This document shows positions 34,901 to 48,600 of a stretch of 64,000 nt of DNA, piece by piece. A model generated the notes under the pieces. That model did not search any database, was not told where the DNA came from, and was given only the letters and a program-made list of their open reading frames with translations. This stretch comes from Acanthornis magna (lineage: Eukaryota; Chordata; Aves; Passeriformes; Acanthizidae), in contig JAWUZG010000135.1 of the NCBI GenBank assembly GCA_036785705.1, forward strand, positions 124,001 through 188,000, in the 5' to 3' direction. Position 1 is the stretch's first letter. Every line of letters starts with the position of its first letter. The translations under genes and the position numbers were made by a program.

Positions 34901-36794
34901 CAAAATTGCAAGCAAGTATTTCAGAGGAAGGTGTACCCAGTCATGGGAGCTACTGTAGTCGGCTGGATTGGTAGCAGAATGCCTGCCAGGATCCTGCATG
35001 AAGTGCCTGCAGGTATGCTTGACATTTGCTTCCCCCTCTGCCAACAGGTGCCTCGAGGAAAAGCCATGTCCCAGAGAAAAGCCTCTGGAATTTAGTGCTA
35101 CCAAAAGTACTTACAAATAAACATTGTGCTTTAAATTCCTGTTATTTTTACGACAAGATTAAATAGAATTTACTTCAGACAAAACATGAGTGAGAAAGAA
35201 GATATGCCAGAAGATGCCCAAGGTGCTAGCATACGAGCTTTACAATTTATTTTTTTTTTTAAATTTTAAATTATTGGGACGATCAGGCAAACACTCAACT
35301 TCTCCTAGAGTCCTTTGGATATGACTTGGCAAGATCACAGTCAGGGCTGCCACCCCCTTTCTCTGTTGATTGTGGCTGAGTTAGGAGAAATGGCGTTGCT
35401 TGTTGATATCTTACTTTTGTCCCTTATGTAAGCCCAAGAGAGATCAGAATTCTGGAACCAAGCTTAACCTGAGCCCTCCCTCTCATATGCAACGCGTCTT
35501 GCTGAGGGAGCAGTTTCTGTTCCTTTTAGTTGTATGCATTCATTACTTCATATTTGCATTACTGAAAAGAGCAGCATTTTTGTTGTTTTCTTACATGCAT
35601 TGTTAATTTTTAGACTTGGGTTCCCATTCATCAATATTGTTTCTTAAAATAATAACTGAGTGAATTATCCAGTCAGCTTTTACACTTCCAGTGATTGTGA
35701 AATTTGTATTTTATTTGCAACCTTCTCCCAGTATATCTACAAAGGAAAAGGAAATTCCATTAAAATCAAGTTATCACGTGGGAACCCACCTGCTTTTGCT
35801 GAAATATTTGGATTTATTTTGGGGAAATCTAAACAAAATGCTTCAATTTCTGTCAGGTCACAATAAAAGCAAGCAATTCAGTTTGTTAAGAGCATCTTTC
35901 AAGGGAGTGAGTGGTGTAGGCTTGATGCATTGGATTAATTTCTGAAATTACAGATGAGAATCTTCCCTGTACTGCTGCTGTTCTGGAAGAATTTGAAGGC
36001 TTTGTAAGTGTAAATTGTGCCACGCACTATGGTTATTTGACGTTGAACTCATTGTTCATGGTTGGATGCTAAATATGTTTTGCAATGTCATTTCCATAAA
36101 AGTTTGAAAAGAAGCAAGTCTTCCTTTATTAAGTAATGTTTCCTTCATAAATCCTGCTGACATTTTAGGATTGGAGGAAAAAGTGGAGACAAGTAGCTTT
36201 CAAATTTCCTTCTATCTTAGAATAACACTGTGACCAAGTGCCCAGACTTTCTGGTGAGGTTTGCATGCCTTCCACTGAGTTTTTTACACTGGGGCAGCAG
36301 GTGAAAGGCATCTGGGTTTGTCCTGGGAGAGTTTATAGAAAGTCTTAAAAGGCATTTTATGAAGTTTTACTGAAATTTTAAAAATTTTTTGCATGGCCCC
36401 TACCCAAGTTCATGATTGTGAAATATAATATAGGGACGAACATTCAATCCAGTCTACCTCTCCAATACAGAGGAGATACTAGAAGTTCATTATTTGAATG
36501 CTTTGGCATGATTTTTGGTTCTGTGTGCTATTTGCCTGGTTTCATTCTGGTTTTCCATATTTCCTTCTTCAAATGTCTCTGTGGATTGTTCTAATGTAGT
36601 TTGGAAGTTGGCAGAGCATTGTCTTAAACCTGAAAGTTTTGGTATAGTGTGACATCCATTGTTTTCCGCTGTCACTAAGAGCAAAGAAATCTTGCTGAGC
36701 TGTGAAACTGCACACTTAAAACCAAGTGCTGCATTTATGTGAAGTTAAACACATTCAATATCAAACTTTGCACAAGATTCAGATTTTTCTGTCC

Positions 36795-36844
36795 TAACTT
36801 TGCATGAAAAAGATCATCTTTTTCTATCTTAACTTTGCATGAAA
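36795..36844. repeat. Short tandem duplication
   Basis: TAACTTTGCATGAAA occurs at 36795-36809 and again at 36830-36844, with similar flanking CTTTTTCT/TTTTTCTG sequence. It is a diverged duplication with a unit of about 35 bp. Confidence 0.7.
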
Positions 36845-39800
36845 GAAATGAAGAAGATTTCTCTGAAGTCTGAAAATATTTGGGTTTGCATTCATTAATG
36901 TAGTGTCAGTATATAGATGACTTCTGCACTTTCAAAACAGGCTCAACTCCTCCCCCCGCAGTTTCTTTAGGGTGTTTAGAATGATCATGGTTTTTATTTC
37001 ACTGAAGAGACAATACATTTCTTAAAAGGTAGCCATGACATATTGACTCCTTAATCACAGCAATAATTATACATGATTTTTCCATGTATCAGGATCAGCC
37101 TGTTTATTTCTGTGTGAGAAAAATAAATTATGTTTCTATATAGGATTCTTAAATGACGGTAGAAGAAAAAAGCAAAGCTCTGCTGGGAATTGCATCTATT
37201 ATTAAGACTCTCAGAGCATTAAAAGCATTAGAATAATAACCTGTTACAATAAACCAATGATATAGCTAAGCCCTCTCTTCTTGAAGAGGAGAAGTCTTGA
37301 TTCATCGTTCAGGTGTAAATATATGTCACAGAAGTCAGTGATTTGGTAAGATATACAGTGATTCTCTGAAATTAATAAAACTTTAAAACAAAGATATTTA
37401 AAGCAGCAAATCAGGAACTGAAATGCCAGGAGTCATGGGAAAGATGGACTTGTTCTCATAAATAGTTGGTCTGGACTTTAATGAAACCATTTTATAGCAG
37501 AAACAAAGGAATATTATATTCATTGTGATAAAGATATTATGAGATGAAAAATTTTCTATGCCTACACAGCGTACTTGCTTTCTGATAGCAGCTGTAATTT
37601 GTGTGGGTTCTATGCAGTCAGTCCATTTTTAAGTCTGTTGCATTATTCCCTATATTACAAAATGCCCATATGTTGTTAGCTTCTACTTTAAGGGAATAAA
37701 AGTAAAAGCTGTTTCTGCAAAGTCTAGCGTAGAGACTAGGAAGGTGTTTCTGCTGTTTTAAATCAATTATATTTGTCTATAGCACTCAGCATGGCCTCAA
37801 AAATAAAAGTTGTGAGGAGAGGGAGTAGGTTTCTTCACAACTTATCCTGAGCTATGTGTCCTGGAGAATTTTAATTTAGTTGGAAGAAACTGATCACATG
37901 ACTGAGGGCTCTGGAGCTCTCTGATATGCAGTTCCTCTCAGTCTTAGGGGCAGCAACTATTTCAGCAATAGTCTGCCTTTAAATGTTAAGGTCTGAGAGA
38001 TGCACCCATGTTCAAGCAGGTACTATCTTTGTACTGTTGCATTTATCCTTTTGTTGTACTCCCAGTTCCCTGTAGGCTCTGCACTGCTCTTAGGCACTGC
38101 TTTTGCCTGACTCTGACCCTCCTACCCTCCAAACACCTGGGAGTATAAAAAAGCCACCATTAGATCCAGCCCACTGTTTGTGTCCGGGGTGTGTTTCTTG
38201 TCAGTGCAACCAGGGCCACTTCCACTGACAGCCGTGCTTGGAAGAGTTACGGACGGTCAGAAGTGTGGTCTGGCAGTGGTTTATTGATAAGAAGGCAATG
38301 GGGGTGGACAATGGACACTGCTGACATCTTCATTTAGGCATAAGAGCTGCAAGAACATTCTTTGATAGAGGCTGATTTTGAAAACAAACTTGCTCAGTGA
38401 GGAGGTGCTTGGTGAGGCTTCCCATATGAGAAATGTCCATCTTTGGGGTAAACAAGAACATAACAACAAAATAAGCAGTCCAACTGCTGTTTCAGGAAAC
38501 TGGTTTATTGATTACTTATGGCAATTGATACTCTAAATGCAGTTAAATTCTGGTGGGCCAAAAGCAATATTTGAGAAAGCTGATCTTCCCACGATTGACT
38601 GACACATGACATTGAAGCCTGATCCTTGTTCCTGGTTGACTTACAGCTAAGACTTCACCCTGTTTTGTAGCTTCTGTTTAAAACACATCGAGCTTTTTAA
38701 TGAGATTTCAGGAAATTATTGTGTTTTTCAGTCATCCCTTTTACTTTCTTTGGTTTTGTAACTTACTGATAATATACTCTTACAAAAAATAGCTGTCTGC
38801 AAATGGTAGATAATGTGAGGGAGATGTAGTGGCCTGTAAACTTTCTTCTAGAGAAATTTAACTCTGAGTTCAAGGCAGTCTGATTGCCGAGAAGATAAGC
38901 TATGGTCAGTGGTGTGTTTATGAGTACAGAGATCTTCCTGCTATGGGAGCACTTGACGAGAAACAGAGAAGGCATGTGAAGAGCTAAACATGCAGCAAGA
39001 CTGTTTATATCCTCCTGACTACTTCGCTCCTCTGCCTATGCAGAGATTTCCTAATTTTCTGTCTTTATTCTTCTCCTTGATTTTATGTAGCTTAATCCAG
39101 GATTGCTTAGGGCAATTTGCTCATTATAGTGCAAATGTTTTAGTCTCTCTCTGTTATGAAGCAAGTTCCCTTTACTAAATTATTTTCTCATGTCTGTGCG
39201 TTCTTTGCCCTGCCTCAAGTGGGGACTAAAGGAACAGATGTACTGCATATATACTGCATATCATTTTCATGTCTGCTGCAATATTTCTGTGTTATAGTGC
39301 AGAGAAAGACAGTGTTGTAGAGTAGTAGTTTAAACTTGTCGTAGTTTATCTTGCAAAGAAGAAAACAAATATTAACAAATGCTTTATACTTGTTATTCTG
39401 TAAGTTATCCAGATTTGCTGACTTCTACCTCAGCATTTCTATTTGTATCCTAACTATCATAATATCTTTGCCTTTTTAAAAAAAATACATCCTGTCTCCC
39501 CAGTATGGAATGATTTGCAGTACTTCCTCACACATGTTAGCTAAAATCCCTGAAAGGCAGCTTGGGATAAGGGTCATCTTTTGTAGTGGCAAGAGGCTGC
39601 AGAATTTTTCAGCATTCAGTCAAATGGAAAGGACTTTCAGTTCACTGTGGGAAAGAGAAAAGTGCACAATCTTTGGTGAATCTTCCTGTTACTAACTGAT
39701 TTTGAAAATATGTTAATTAATGTGATGAATTGTTACTCTTTCCATTTAATAGTTCAATTACAAAAGTCTGCTGAGAGCAGAGAGCAAAGCACACAGGTGT

Positions 39801-41240
39801 TCACCAAGCAGTGTGTGTGTGGTAGCTCGGCAGAGCCAGGGCTGGCCTGTGCAGGTGCCCACACTGTGCCATCTGAAGTGTGTTTGTCACAGGGATCTCA
39901 CACCATGTGGAGGGTGTATGCTGTATGTCCTGCTACTGCTGTCAGCAGCTGGATGGCACTTAAAAGGCACAGTCATGGGCATGCCAGAAAGAAAGTTAGA
40001 TTGGCATTCAAGAGGTTAATTAGAATAGGAAAGAGCAATTAAAGGGACGTGACGATGTCTTCATAAAACTGTAATTGAGCGCTCTTCATTAAACGATCTC
40101 ATTAAATGAGGCAGAGGATTTGTTGTTGTTGAAATTCTGAACTTGCTGTTAAGATTCTCTAATCAGCTTTCTGAAAGGGGAGTTATTACAATACCATAAC
40201 TTTTGAAACCTTTTATTGTTCTCAAGATACTGCGAGGTGTGTTTTGTGTGGATGTATTTTCCTTGGCATCAAAATGGAGAACTGGAAATAATAATGTTGC
40301 TTGTGTATGAATGTCACGAGTCCATTATTTTTATTTGCCCCACCTATGAGACAAATGAAGGTTTAGCTCCTAGTTTCAGTAATTGCATCCTTGTATTATG
40401 TATATTGTGTGGTAATGTGGCTGCACATGCAGAATACAAATCAATACCTTAACAGCAAGTAACAGATGGATGGCTCCTGCGAAAGAACTTTGTTGTCCAT
40501 TTATTGATCACAGTTATGTTAACAGAGACATACCATAACTACCAGTGCCAAAATAAACATCAGTTTAAATAGTGGTCCTGTGAGAACAGGATTGTTGCTG
40601 GTTTACTTGGTGAGAGCAGTCTTGTCAACTGCTCGACTGATTCTTAAATTCTCTGAACTTAAACAAAGAGCAGGAATGTTTCAGAGAGATGTTTGTGTTG
40701 TATAAAATACCTTAAATATTGTGAAGAATTAAAGCATTTAAATCACAACAAATAAAACCTCCTATGGAAAAATATTAAGTAAAAAGAGGCACAGTGAAAT
40801 GCTGCTGATTTAAAACCAACCAAAAAAGAAGTAATCGTTTTACCTAATGTGATGCTGTTCATATTCCTGCTGTGTATCATTGGCTCAATGATTTCTGTTG
40901 GTTTTCTTTTCTACCTCTGGATATAAGACCCACAGAACTGCAGGGGCACATGGAGAAAGGACAGCAAAACTCAGTCTGCATCAAGTATTTCTGTTGTAGA
41001 AAGTAAGCAAAATGAAAGCAGATGGAAAAGCTCCATATCACTCTAAGTCCCTTACCATGACCCTCGATACTGTGTGCTGCAGCGGTAAACGCCCACACAG
41101 TGATTCGGTTACTAATTATTTTTGAAGTTATTGATGTCCTTCCAAAATCTTCTAAAGTGATTTACATGTGTGAGTGTGTGACATACATTTCATGGATATG
41201 TTTGTGCTCTTGTTTTGTCTCGCTCTCTGTTTTGCACTGT

Positions 41241-41291
41241 GGCCCCAGCTCTGTGACGGCCCCAGCTCTGTGACGGCCCCAGCTCTGTGAT
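41241..41291. repeat. Three-copy 17-bp tandem repeat
   Basis: GGCCCCAGCTCTGTGAC is present twice exactly (41241-41257 and 41258-41274), then once with a final T (41275-41291). It is a GC-rich minisatellite in AT-rich surroundings. The near-identity implies recent expansion. Confidence 0.9.
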
Positions 41292-44200
41292 TGCCCAGTG
41301 TCAGTTATCTTCTTGCCTCCTCTTGGCACAAAAACAACTTGTTCCCTTTTAGAGGAAGCCCTGGCTACTGAACACAGATATATTGACATCTTTTCCACAT
41401 ATCCACCAGGGCCTGCTTTCTACAGAGCAGTGTAAATATAACCAACCTGGAACAGCATGAATGCAAGCCAATATATGTCATTTGCTGCCAATTTTTCTTC
41501 TATATTGCAAAAGCAGTTTAGAGGCATCCACAACATACCCTTACTGTAAACAGCATTGCTCTGATTAGTCATAGTAATAAAAGTCCATTTTTCTTAAATG
41601 GCGTTTCAGTGAAGTACTAATTAATTCCAAGGATTTGGGAATTCACATTGTGTAGCTTGTGTTTTCTATTACCAACATATGTAATTTATTGGGAAAAAAA
41701 AAAGAAAAAAAATACATGAGGGGAAGAAGAGAAAGACATATAACATTTTAAAAGTGACAGGGAAGTTAGTAGGTAGTAGGTAGTAGTCTTTAGTCTCAGA
41801 CAACCTCCTAGACATAAACAAGGAAGGACCCTGTAGGAAATGTGGCTTTTTGCCTCCTGTCAGTAGGAGATTTTGAGATTGCATTGCCTGTGTTTGCTCT
41901 TGCCTTTTGCTCCTGAAGTTCAGAAGATACCATTACCCCTCAGTTGTGTCTTGGCAGCTACACTGGCGGCATTTGTATCCTCACAATTTTGGGAATATGG
42001 GACTATAGGAGGATAGAAGTGGCCCAGTGTTTTCTTTCCTCTTTTAGCATTTAAACTAATTATCTCTTTTATTTAAGTAAATTACTGAAGAAACTATCCA
42101 TGTGTTTACCCAGTTCTTCCATATGCACTGGAAAGCAGCTGTGGCAAATTCAAACAGAAGGCATGGCACATCAGCTCATACCCCTTCCCTCAGACTTAGC
42201 TGTTTTTTGTTTTTGGGGGTTTTTTTTAATGGTTGAATCCTGTCATTCCTTTGAGGATTAGAAAGCTCTCAAAGACCTTCGAACCAGTGTCTTGCTTTTG
42301 TTCCCTTCCTTGTAGGGAGAGCACAGAACATCCCCTTGCCGCATTGGTTGCTGTCCCTTAGATAATGCATAGAAATGATGAGACCCACTGCTCCTGACAG
42401 CCTGCCTTTTTTTGGTGGGGGGGTAGAGTGGGAGGGAGCAGCATTTTTTATCTGTAGATGTAGAGGTGTGTCAGGAAGCTCAAAGAAAATGCACTAGTTT
42501 GCATGATTTAGCATATGGAGAAGATACCCAGAATTCAGCCTGATGTAGAGCTCATATCTGTGAGAGGAAAAGGAAACAAAGCCCAGACTATGATTTGCAA
42601 CAACACTAATTTATATTGTGAATTATGCTTATGGCTGGCTGAATTTGACTGAGAAATAAGACTGACATTACACATATTCTTTGGTCCTTCTTTATCTTCT
42701 GCTGAGGAGGAGAGAAACAGCCACTCTGTCCTCAAACAGGGATTTTGACTAGGGGAGCCAGAAGCACGCAGCACATAAAAATTGGATAATTGTGCTAAAT
42801 AGAACTTGGAACTTTTTGTTCTGAATGCCCTTGTCAGACTGTCTTTCCTTATACTTGCCAGCTAATTAGCATCTACTGATAGTTATTTTTTTCAGGGTAA
42901 TAGCAAAACTTAATTTGTGCTGTTAATTACTTTTCATCAATTTTCCCATCTTTGAATGGATAGTATATGTACCTATACTATTACTGAACTGAAAAAAACC
43001 CTCCTAGATGAAGTGAAAAAAAAATATTAGCTTGTCTTTTCTCACTAATTTTAATGATTTTTAAGAGAATGAGACTGGATTATGATACATTATATCTTAA
43101 GTGTAAATGCTAATTAAAATTGATTATAAATTCTAGCAAAATCATAAAGGCAGCATGCAGCTCAGAGAATTGTTTTCAACTGAATTCCTGGAATCTTTCT
43201 AGATGCAATCAAAATGTTTTTAAACATTAATATGTTGGGTTACATAAAGAATTTTTACTTAGTCATTAGCCAGAAAAACAAGTGAAATCTTTATAATATG
43301 ACCTATTATTGCTATCTAATGGAAATAATTGTGGAGACAGCATAATGTAACTATGCAATGAGTTCTCTGAAATATATGTTCTGAAAGCTGATGAGATGAC
43401 AAGCTGGATAAAATTGCTGTGTAAACACAACTTGGTTATGGAGTGCAGACAACAGTTTCTTTAATTGTAGGTTTTGATTTAGTGGGACTCATACCTTATC
43501 TGTGCTTTTGCTTTCTGATGGATGGAAATGTAGCACTTTCTGAACATTTCTGTTTTGTTAAGGTCTGTCTTACTTCTTTGCTGGCAGAAAGTGAGGAATT
43601 GGGTTTAACTGGGGAGTGGAGAAAGACAGCCAAAGTGACTTTTGTTAGTAGAATCATTACAAAACTTATGGAGGCTTCTGCTGAAGTGTTACCAGGATGC
43701 CTCCTTAAGTCTATTTATGTTGGGCTGTGTAGCTGTGGAAGTTTGTCAGTGTCACTCAGAAGCTGGGGAGCCATTGTGAGAAGAAAGCCACTTGTGCTTT
43801 CTTCTCCCTGTATTTGCAAAACTGTTCTCCAGCTCCACACCTGAAGGGATGCTGATTTCTGTGAAGGCTGAAGAGTCCAGTCCTGTCTATAGTTTACACT
43901 TGCACAACTCATCAGCACACTCCCTCCCCAGGGACACAACCCTCTCAGACACCAGAGGTGCACCAGGATGGGTGTGTCCCCTCTCTCTGCCTGCCATTAG
44001 TGCAAGTGCAAGGGCACGTCACCCAGGAGGAAGCTCGCTGTGTGTGCTAAGGGGAGCACCAGGCTGTTCACCCATGGCTGCATGCTTTGGCCACTGTCAC
44101 CAATAACCCTTCAGACTCCTGGTGGAAGCTCCTCCCTTGATTTCAGATAGCTCTGAACCAGATACTTGTTTTTTATAGGTACACTTAGTATTGCTACCAT

Positions 44201-45085
44201 CTGCTTCTAATTTTCCCTAACCCAGTAAAAGATATATGTAACCAGAATTGTCTATCTGTTTACATTGCAAGTACCAAAGTTAAATAAAGAACAGCACAGC
44301 ATTCAAACTTGGCAAAAGGCAAAGCAGGATCTGTCAGTGGGAACAGATTTTGCCTTCCTGATTCATGTGGCAATAGAGCAAAGGTGGCCACCACTCTTTA
44401 ATGTACTTATGGTATAACTGTTTTATTAGAACAAGGGAAGCTATTCCTAACACTCATTCACTGGATTTGTCTCTGAGAAAGAGGTTATGATTGTCACAGG
44501 AAGGGTGCCAATAGGTGGGATTGATAGGTGACAGAAGTGTCCCTGAAAGAGCTGTCTGAGCCCTGGTGGGCTCCCTGTGGCTGGTGGAGCTCATGATACC
44601 TGGTCAAGGGGAAGGTGAGAAGCCCTAGGCAAGGGAATGATGCCTCAGTGATCCTGCAGGATGCATTTTGGGTGAGTGATTTGGATTGTTTTGCTATTAG
44701 TTGTCTAATTCAGCCAAAACTAGTTGAGCAGAGAGGAGGACATTAGATTTCAGTGGTATTTATCCTTCCTAAGAGTGTTACAGCTATTGGATGCTGGTAA
44801 AGGATTCATGCTTAAATTTGTCGGTAAAAATGCAAAACAAAACAGAGAAGCCAGCTCTTGACGTCATGTGTTGTTAATCGGTGGAAATCCTTGCCGCAGG
44901 CCATTGTGTGTATTAAAACATCATGCAAATTCCTGACAGTGTTCTCTGGAGAATTAGTAAATGAGTGAAAGCATGCTTGGCTTAAGAAAAGCTGTGGCTG
45001 TAAATGTTTGGAGTACAGAGAGTACTTGAAGGAAGTGTAGTTCCTTCTCTTCCTCTGCCTGTTTCTGAGGCTTTGCCTTAGCCTC

Positions 45086-45633
45086 TGTCATGGTTTAACC
45101 CCAGCCAGCAGCTGAGCCCCAGGCAGCTGCTCGCTCTCTCCCCCACCAGTGGGACTGGGGAGAGAATGGGAAGGGTAAAAATGAGAAAACTCGTGGGTTG
45201 AGATAAAGACAGTTTAATAGGGAAAGCAAAAGTCAAACACACAAGCAAAGGAAAACAAGGAATTAATTCAGTGTTTCCCAAGGGCCCCATCACAGGTAAC
45301 AGTGACTTGGGGAGGCAAAAGCCATCACTTCAGATGTTCCCCTTCTTCCTACTATATCCCCCCTCCCCTGAGCAGGATGTCACATGGTCTGGCATTTCCC
45401 TTTGGTCAGTTTGGGTCACCTGTCCCAGCTGTGTCTCCTCCCATGCACCTCCAGCCTCCTCACCAGCATGGCTGTAGGAAAAGCAGCAAAGACCTTGGCT
45501 CTGTGTATGCCCTGCTCAGCAGTAACAAAAACATCTCTGTATTATCATCACCATGTTCAGCACAAATCTGAAACTAAGCCCCATATGAGCCACTGTGAAG
45601 AAAACCAACTGTACTGCAGCCAAAACCAGCACA
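45086..45633 (-). mobile_element. Solo LTR of an avian endogenous retrovirus (about 548 bp)
   Basis: The plus strand starts TGTCATGGTTTAACCCCAGC and ends AAAACCAGCACA, so both ends are TG...CA. The internal block CTCGTGGGTTGAGATAAAG followed by GTTTAAT (ATTAAA polyadenylation signal on the minus strand, 45213-45218), the CAGTTTGGGTCACCTGTCCC block near 45408 and the overall order match an LTR family common in neoavian genomes, which reads toward lower coordinates. No gag or pol lies beside it, so it is a solo LTR left by recombination. I see no convincing target duplication (AGCCTC against GTAAGA), which suggests age. The family name is left open. Confidence 0.75.
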
Positions 45634-48600
45634 GTAAGATTCCTCATGGCTCTGTTCTTGTGGTTTTGTTGAGTGCTTTGCCTGATGTATTGCTCACAAT
45701 CTTTTTCCTGTATATCTTTGCTTACAGTGTCATGTGTTTGTATATCCAATGATTTCTAGTCCTGAGAAGACAGCTGGTTTTCATTTGTTTAAGTAGGATG
45801 ATTTCAGAAAGTAATTTCCAGAAAAACTGTTCCAGAAAAAACTCTTCCAAAGAGTTTGGAAGACTGCTATCAGCAAATACTCTAGACAAGAAAAGAAATA
45901 TTAGAGAACATGCAAGCTCCAACATTTTTTTTCAGGTGCTTTTTCAGGTTGGAAGAGGAAAGCTGGGAACAGAGGGCACTCAAGGGCTCTCTCTTGACAC
46001 TCCTTTCCTTCTACAAATGCTCTTATGCTATTCTTGCTTTTACTCTTGCCACAACCGTATCCTCAGTATAAAACTGAACAAAGAGAATTTTCAAATGAAT
46101 CAAACTAGAAAGCCTTTTTGAAGTATTTTCCAAGATATCTTGTCCATGCCCTATCACTCAAAAAGAGGTCTTAATTTCATCCTATATTATCACAGAGCTA
46201 TGTCAAAAATATTTGTAGGAAGAAAATAGAAATTGTTGCCACCTGGAGCCAGGTAACTATTATTTCACATTCCTCAGGTCTGTGGGAAATATATTGTAAT
46301 TATTTTTTTACTTAATTTATCTATATTTTCCGTCAATTTCATTTAAGTTTATTAGTCTATATTAAATGTTTTTGAGGAGGAAGATCTCTTTGCTTTCTCT
46401 TCCGATCTTGTGAATGGAGCCATCCAAAAGCACTGCCATTTTCCTCTTAAAAAGACCAACCGAACAAAACAACCCACTCACATTGTAAAACAGACTTAAA
46501 ACTGTCCTAGCAAAAATCTCTTAAAGTGAAGAGTTTCTATCTTTTTACATGTTTAAGCTGGTGACTTAAGTTCACATACAGACTGATACATTTTACCTTT
46601 TGACACAGAAAGAAGGTAAAATGAATAGCGCCATAGATTAAAGTGCTCTGTGACCAGAGGTAGAGCCAAGATCTTCAGTGACAACCTTTATAATATTGGG
46701 CAACAAACCACAACAACAGTTGCTATGTCAGGCCCATGAATATGTGTCTGAGTTATAGCACGTTTTTAACAGTTTGCTAGCTTTGATTTCAAGGTGTCAG
46801 GCAATGCTAATGCCTCTGCATTTCAGTGTGACGTTGCAGTGATTAAACTTCTAGCCTGAATTTGGTTAGCTTCAGCTTCCATTGATGTGAATTCTTATGA
46901 GTTTGTCTGAGGAAAAAGCAAAGAATATCTTCCACACTGAGTCTATGCACTAACTGCCTCCTTATCGCATCTTAAATAAACTAAACAGATTGTTTGATGT
47001 AGATGCTTCCAACATGAGTAGTCTCATTAAGATAATTGAAGCTTTCTGTGAGGAAACGATGCACACCTTGCTTGTGCATAAGCCAGTGCTTGCCTGCTGC
47101 TGACTGGAGAATATGTGTAATGTGTCCCATTTTGTTATGCATTTCCACGGATAAAGAATGCCCTCAAAGTTACAAGTGTGACTTAATGGTGTCCAAGACC
47201 TATAGAGATGAAAGGAGCTTCCTAGGAAAACAATTTTTCTCTAGATTTTCTGGTGCTGGAGCTATTAGCAGCTGTTTTCAGCAAAGTAGGAGATGATCAT
47301 GCTGCAGTCTTTTGCCACTGTGAAGGTGTGAGACTGAAAGATGTGTGAAAGTTTTCTCCCTGGATGTTGACCATGGTCGATATGTGGACCTCCTGTTTGA
47401 TCTGCTTAATTTTCAGTTTCCTGGCTGTTTCCTTTGCAGTTTCCTAATTAATTTTGCAATATTCATCCAGACCTTATTGACTGTGCTCCTAGTCTGTGCT
47501 GTGAAAACTCAGCTGAGGAGAAAAGGTAAAAAATAAGCCTTTTGCTATTCATATGCTTCACCCTCATAACCATCTTATCCTAGAAACAAACTGGAGAAGT
47601 GGTCTTTTAGGCCTTCTTTAAGTCAGGTGCAATTTCTTCAGCAAATGTGATTTTTTCTTATGCAATCCTCATCCTGTTCCTTCACTGCTGTGTGTTTCTA
47701 AAGCAAAATGGGCAATGCCCCCTCTGCTGTCCTAGCAGACACATCCTAGTGAGTTGCACTTGCTCCCATTAGCAGATCTACTGATGCCAGTGAGAACATG
47801 TTGCAAAAAGCAAATGTCTATTTAGCTATTGTTATCTACTTGTTTATAGTCATCATCTAATGCAGCTAACCTTGAAGGATGGCTCTTGACATGACCTTTA
47901 GGGATATTATATTTGATCTGTGTCTAAGAAGCAGTTCAGATAGTTTTGGTTTGGCCTTGGTCTTGAAATAAGGAAAGAGATTCTTCTTTGGAAAAACAAT
48001 GCCAATTTGTCAGTAAATACAACTGTTTGTATTGAAAGGACAGTAAGTCACAGTCAGATTTTTGAATCTGTTAAACAAAGTGTGCTGCTTTTGACCTTTT
48101 AGGGTGTAACTGATTTGGGGGTCACAGTGATTCGATGTCAATCATCTTTCATGTGTACCATGGAATCTCTGGTAAATCTGTTTAATCTATACTGGCTTGA
48201 GAAGGAAGAGAAAATGATCTGCTGAAGCTGATGTGAAAGGTGCATGTGTTGGGAGTGAATGGTGCTCCTTCTCACTAACCAGTCAGCTTGAGGAAGACAA
48301 GTAGCTGTCCCTGTTTCTTGCAGGTCCTTGTAGTGACCCAAGTCCCTCCCTTTGGATGAGGGCACCTGTGCTTTAGGGCTGTATCACTTCCCTGCTGCCA
48401 GTCATCTGGAAGGGAGGAAATGCCTCTCCAGTGTTTTTTCACCCAAGTACACTGTTACTGCACACCACCTCAGCAAAAGCCAGCACTGACCTGTGCCTTC
48501 ATCCATGTTTTCACTCAATTTGCTGCACAACATATAGGATAATGTATGTGGCATGGAAACTGGGGCACATTTGGTGAAGTAAGGAGTCTGCAGACACTGC

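Larger units (their letters stand above)
25962..45085. other. Non-coding host DNA, largest gene-free stretch
   Basis: No gene is supported. Small structures are a 35-bp-spaced duplication at 36795-36844, a TATA-like element at about 38143, two TGGTTTATTGAT copies near 38277 and 38511, a triplicated 17-mer at 41241-41291, a TAGTAGG repeat at 41766-41787 and an A-rich tract at 41693-41712. Candidate conserved non-coding segments are 29820-30050, 39960-40200 and 44780-44960. Open frames are short and show no domains. Confidence 0.55.

Noticed and set aside
47440..47525. Exon-like segment with acceptor and donor and a hydrophobic peptide
   Set aside because: The peptide is AT-driven, the splice consensus is only moderate, and no partner exon is visible.
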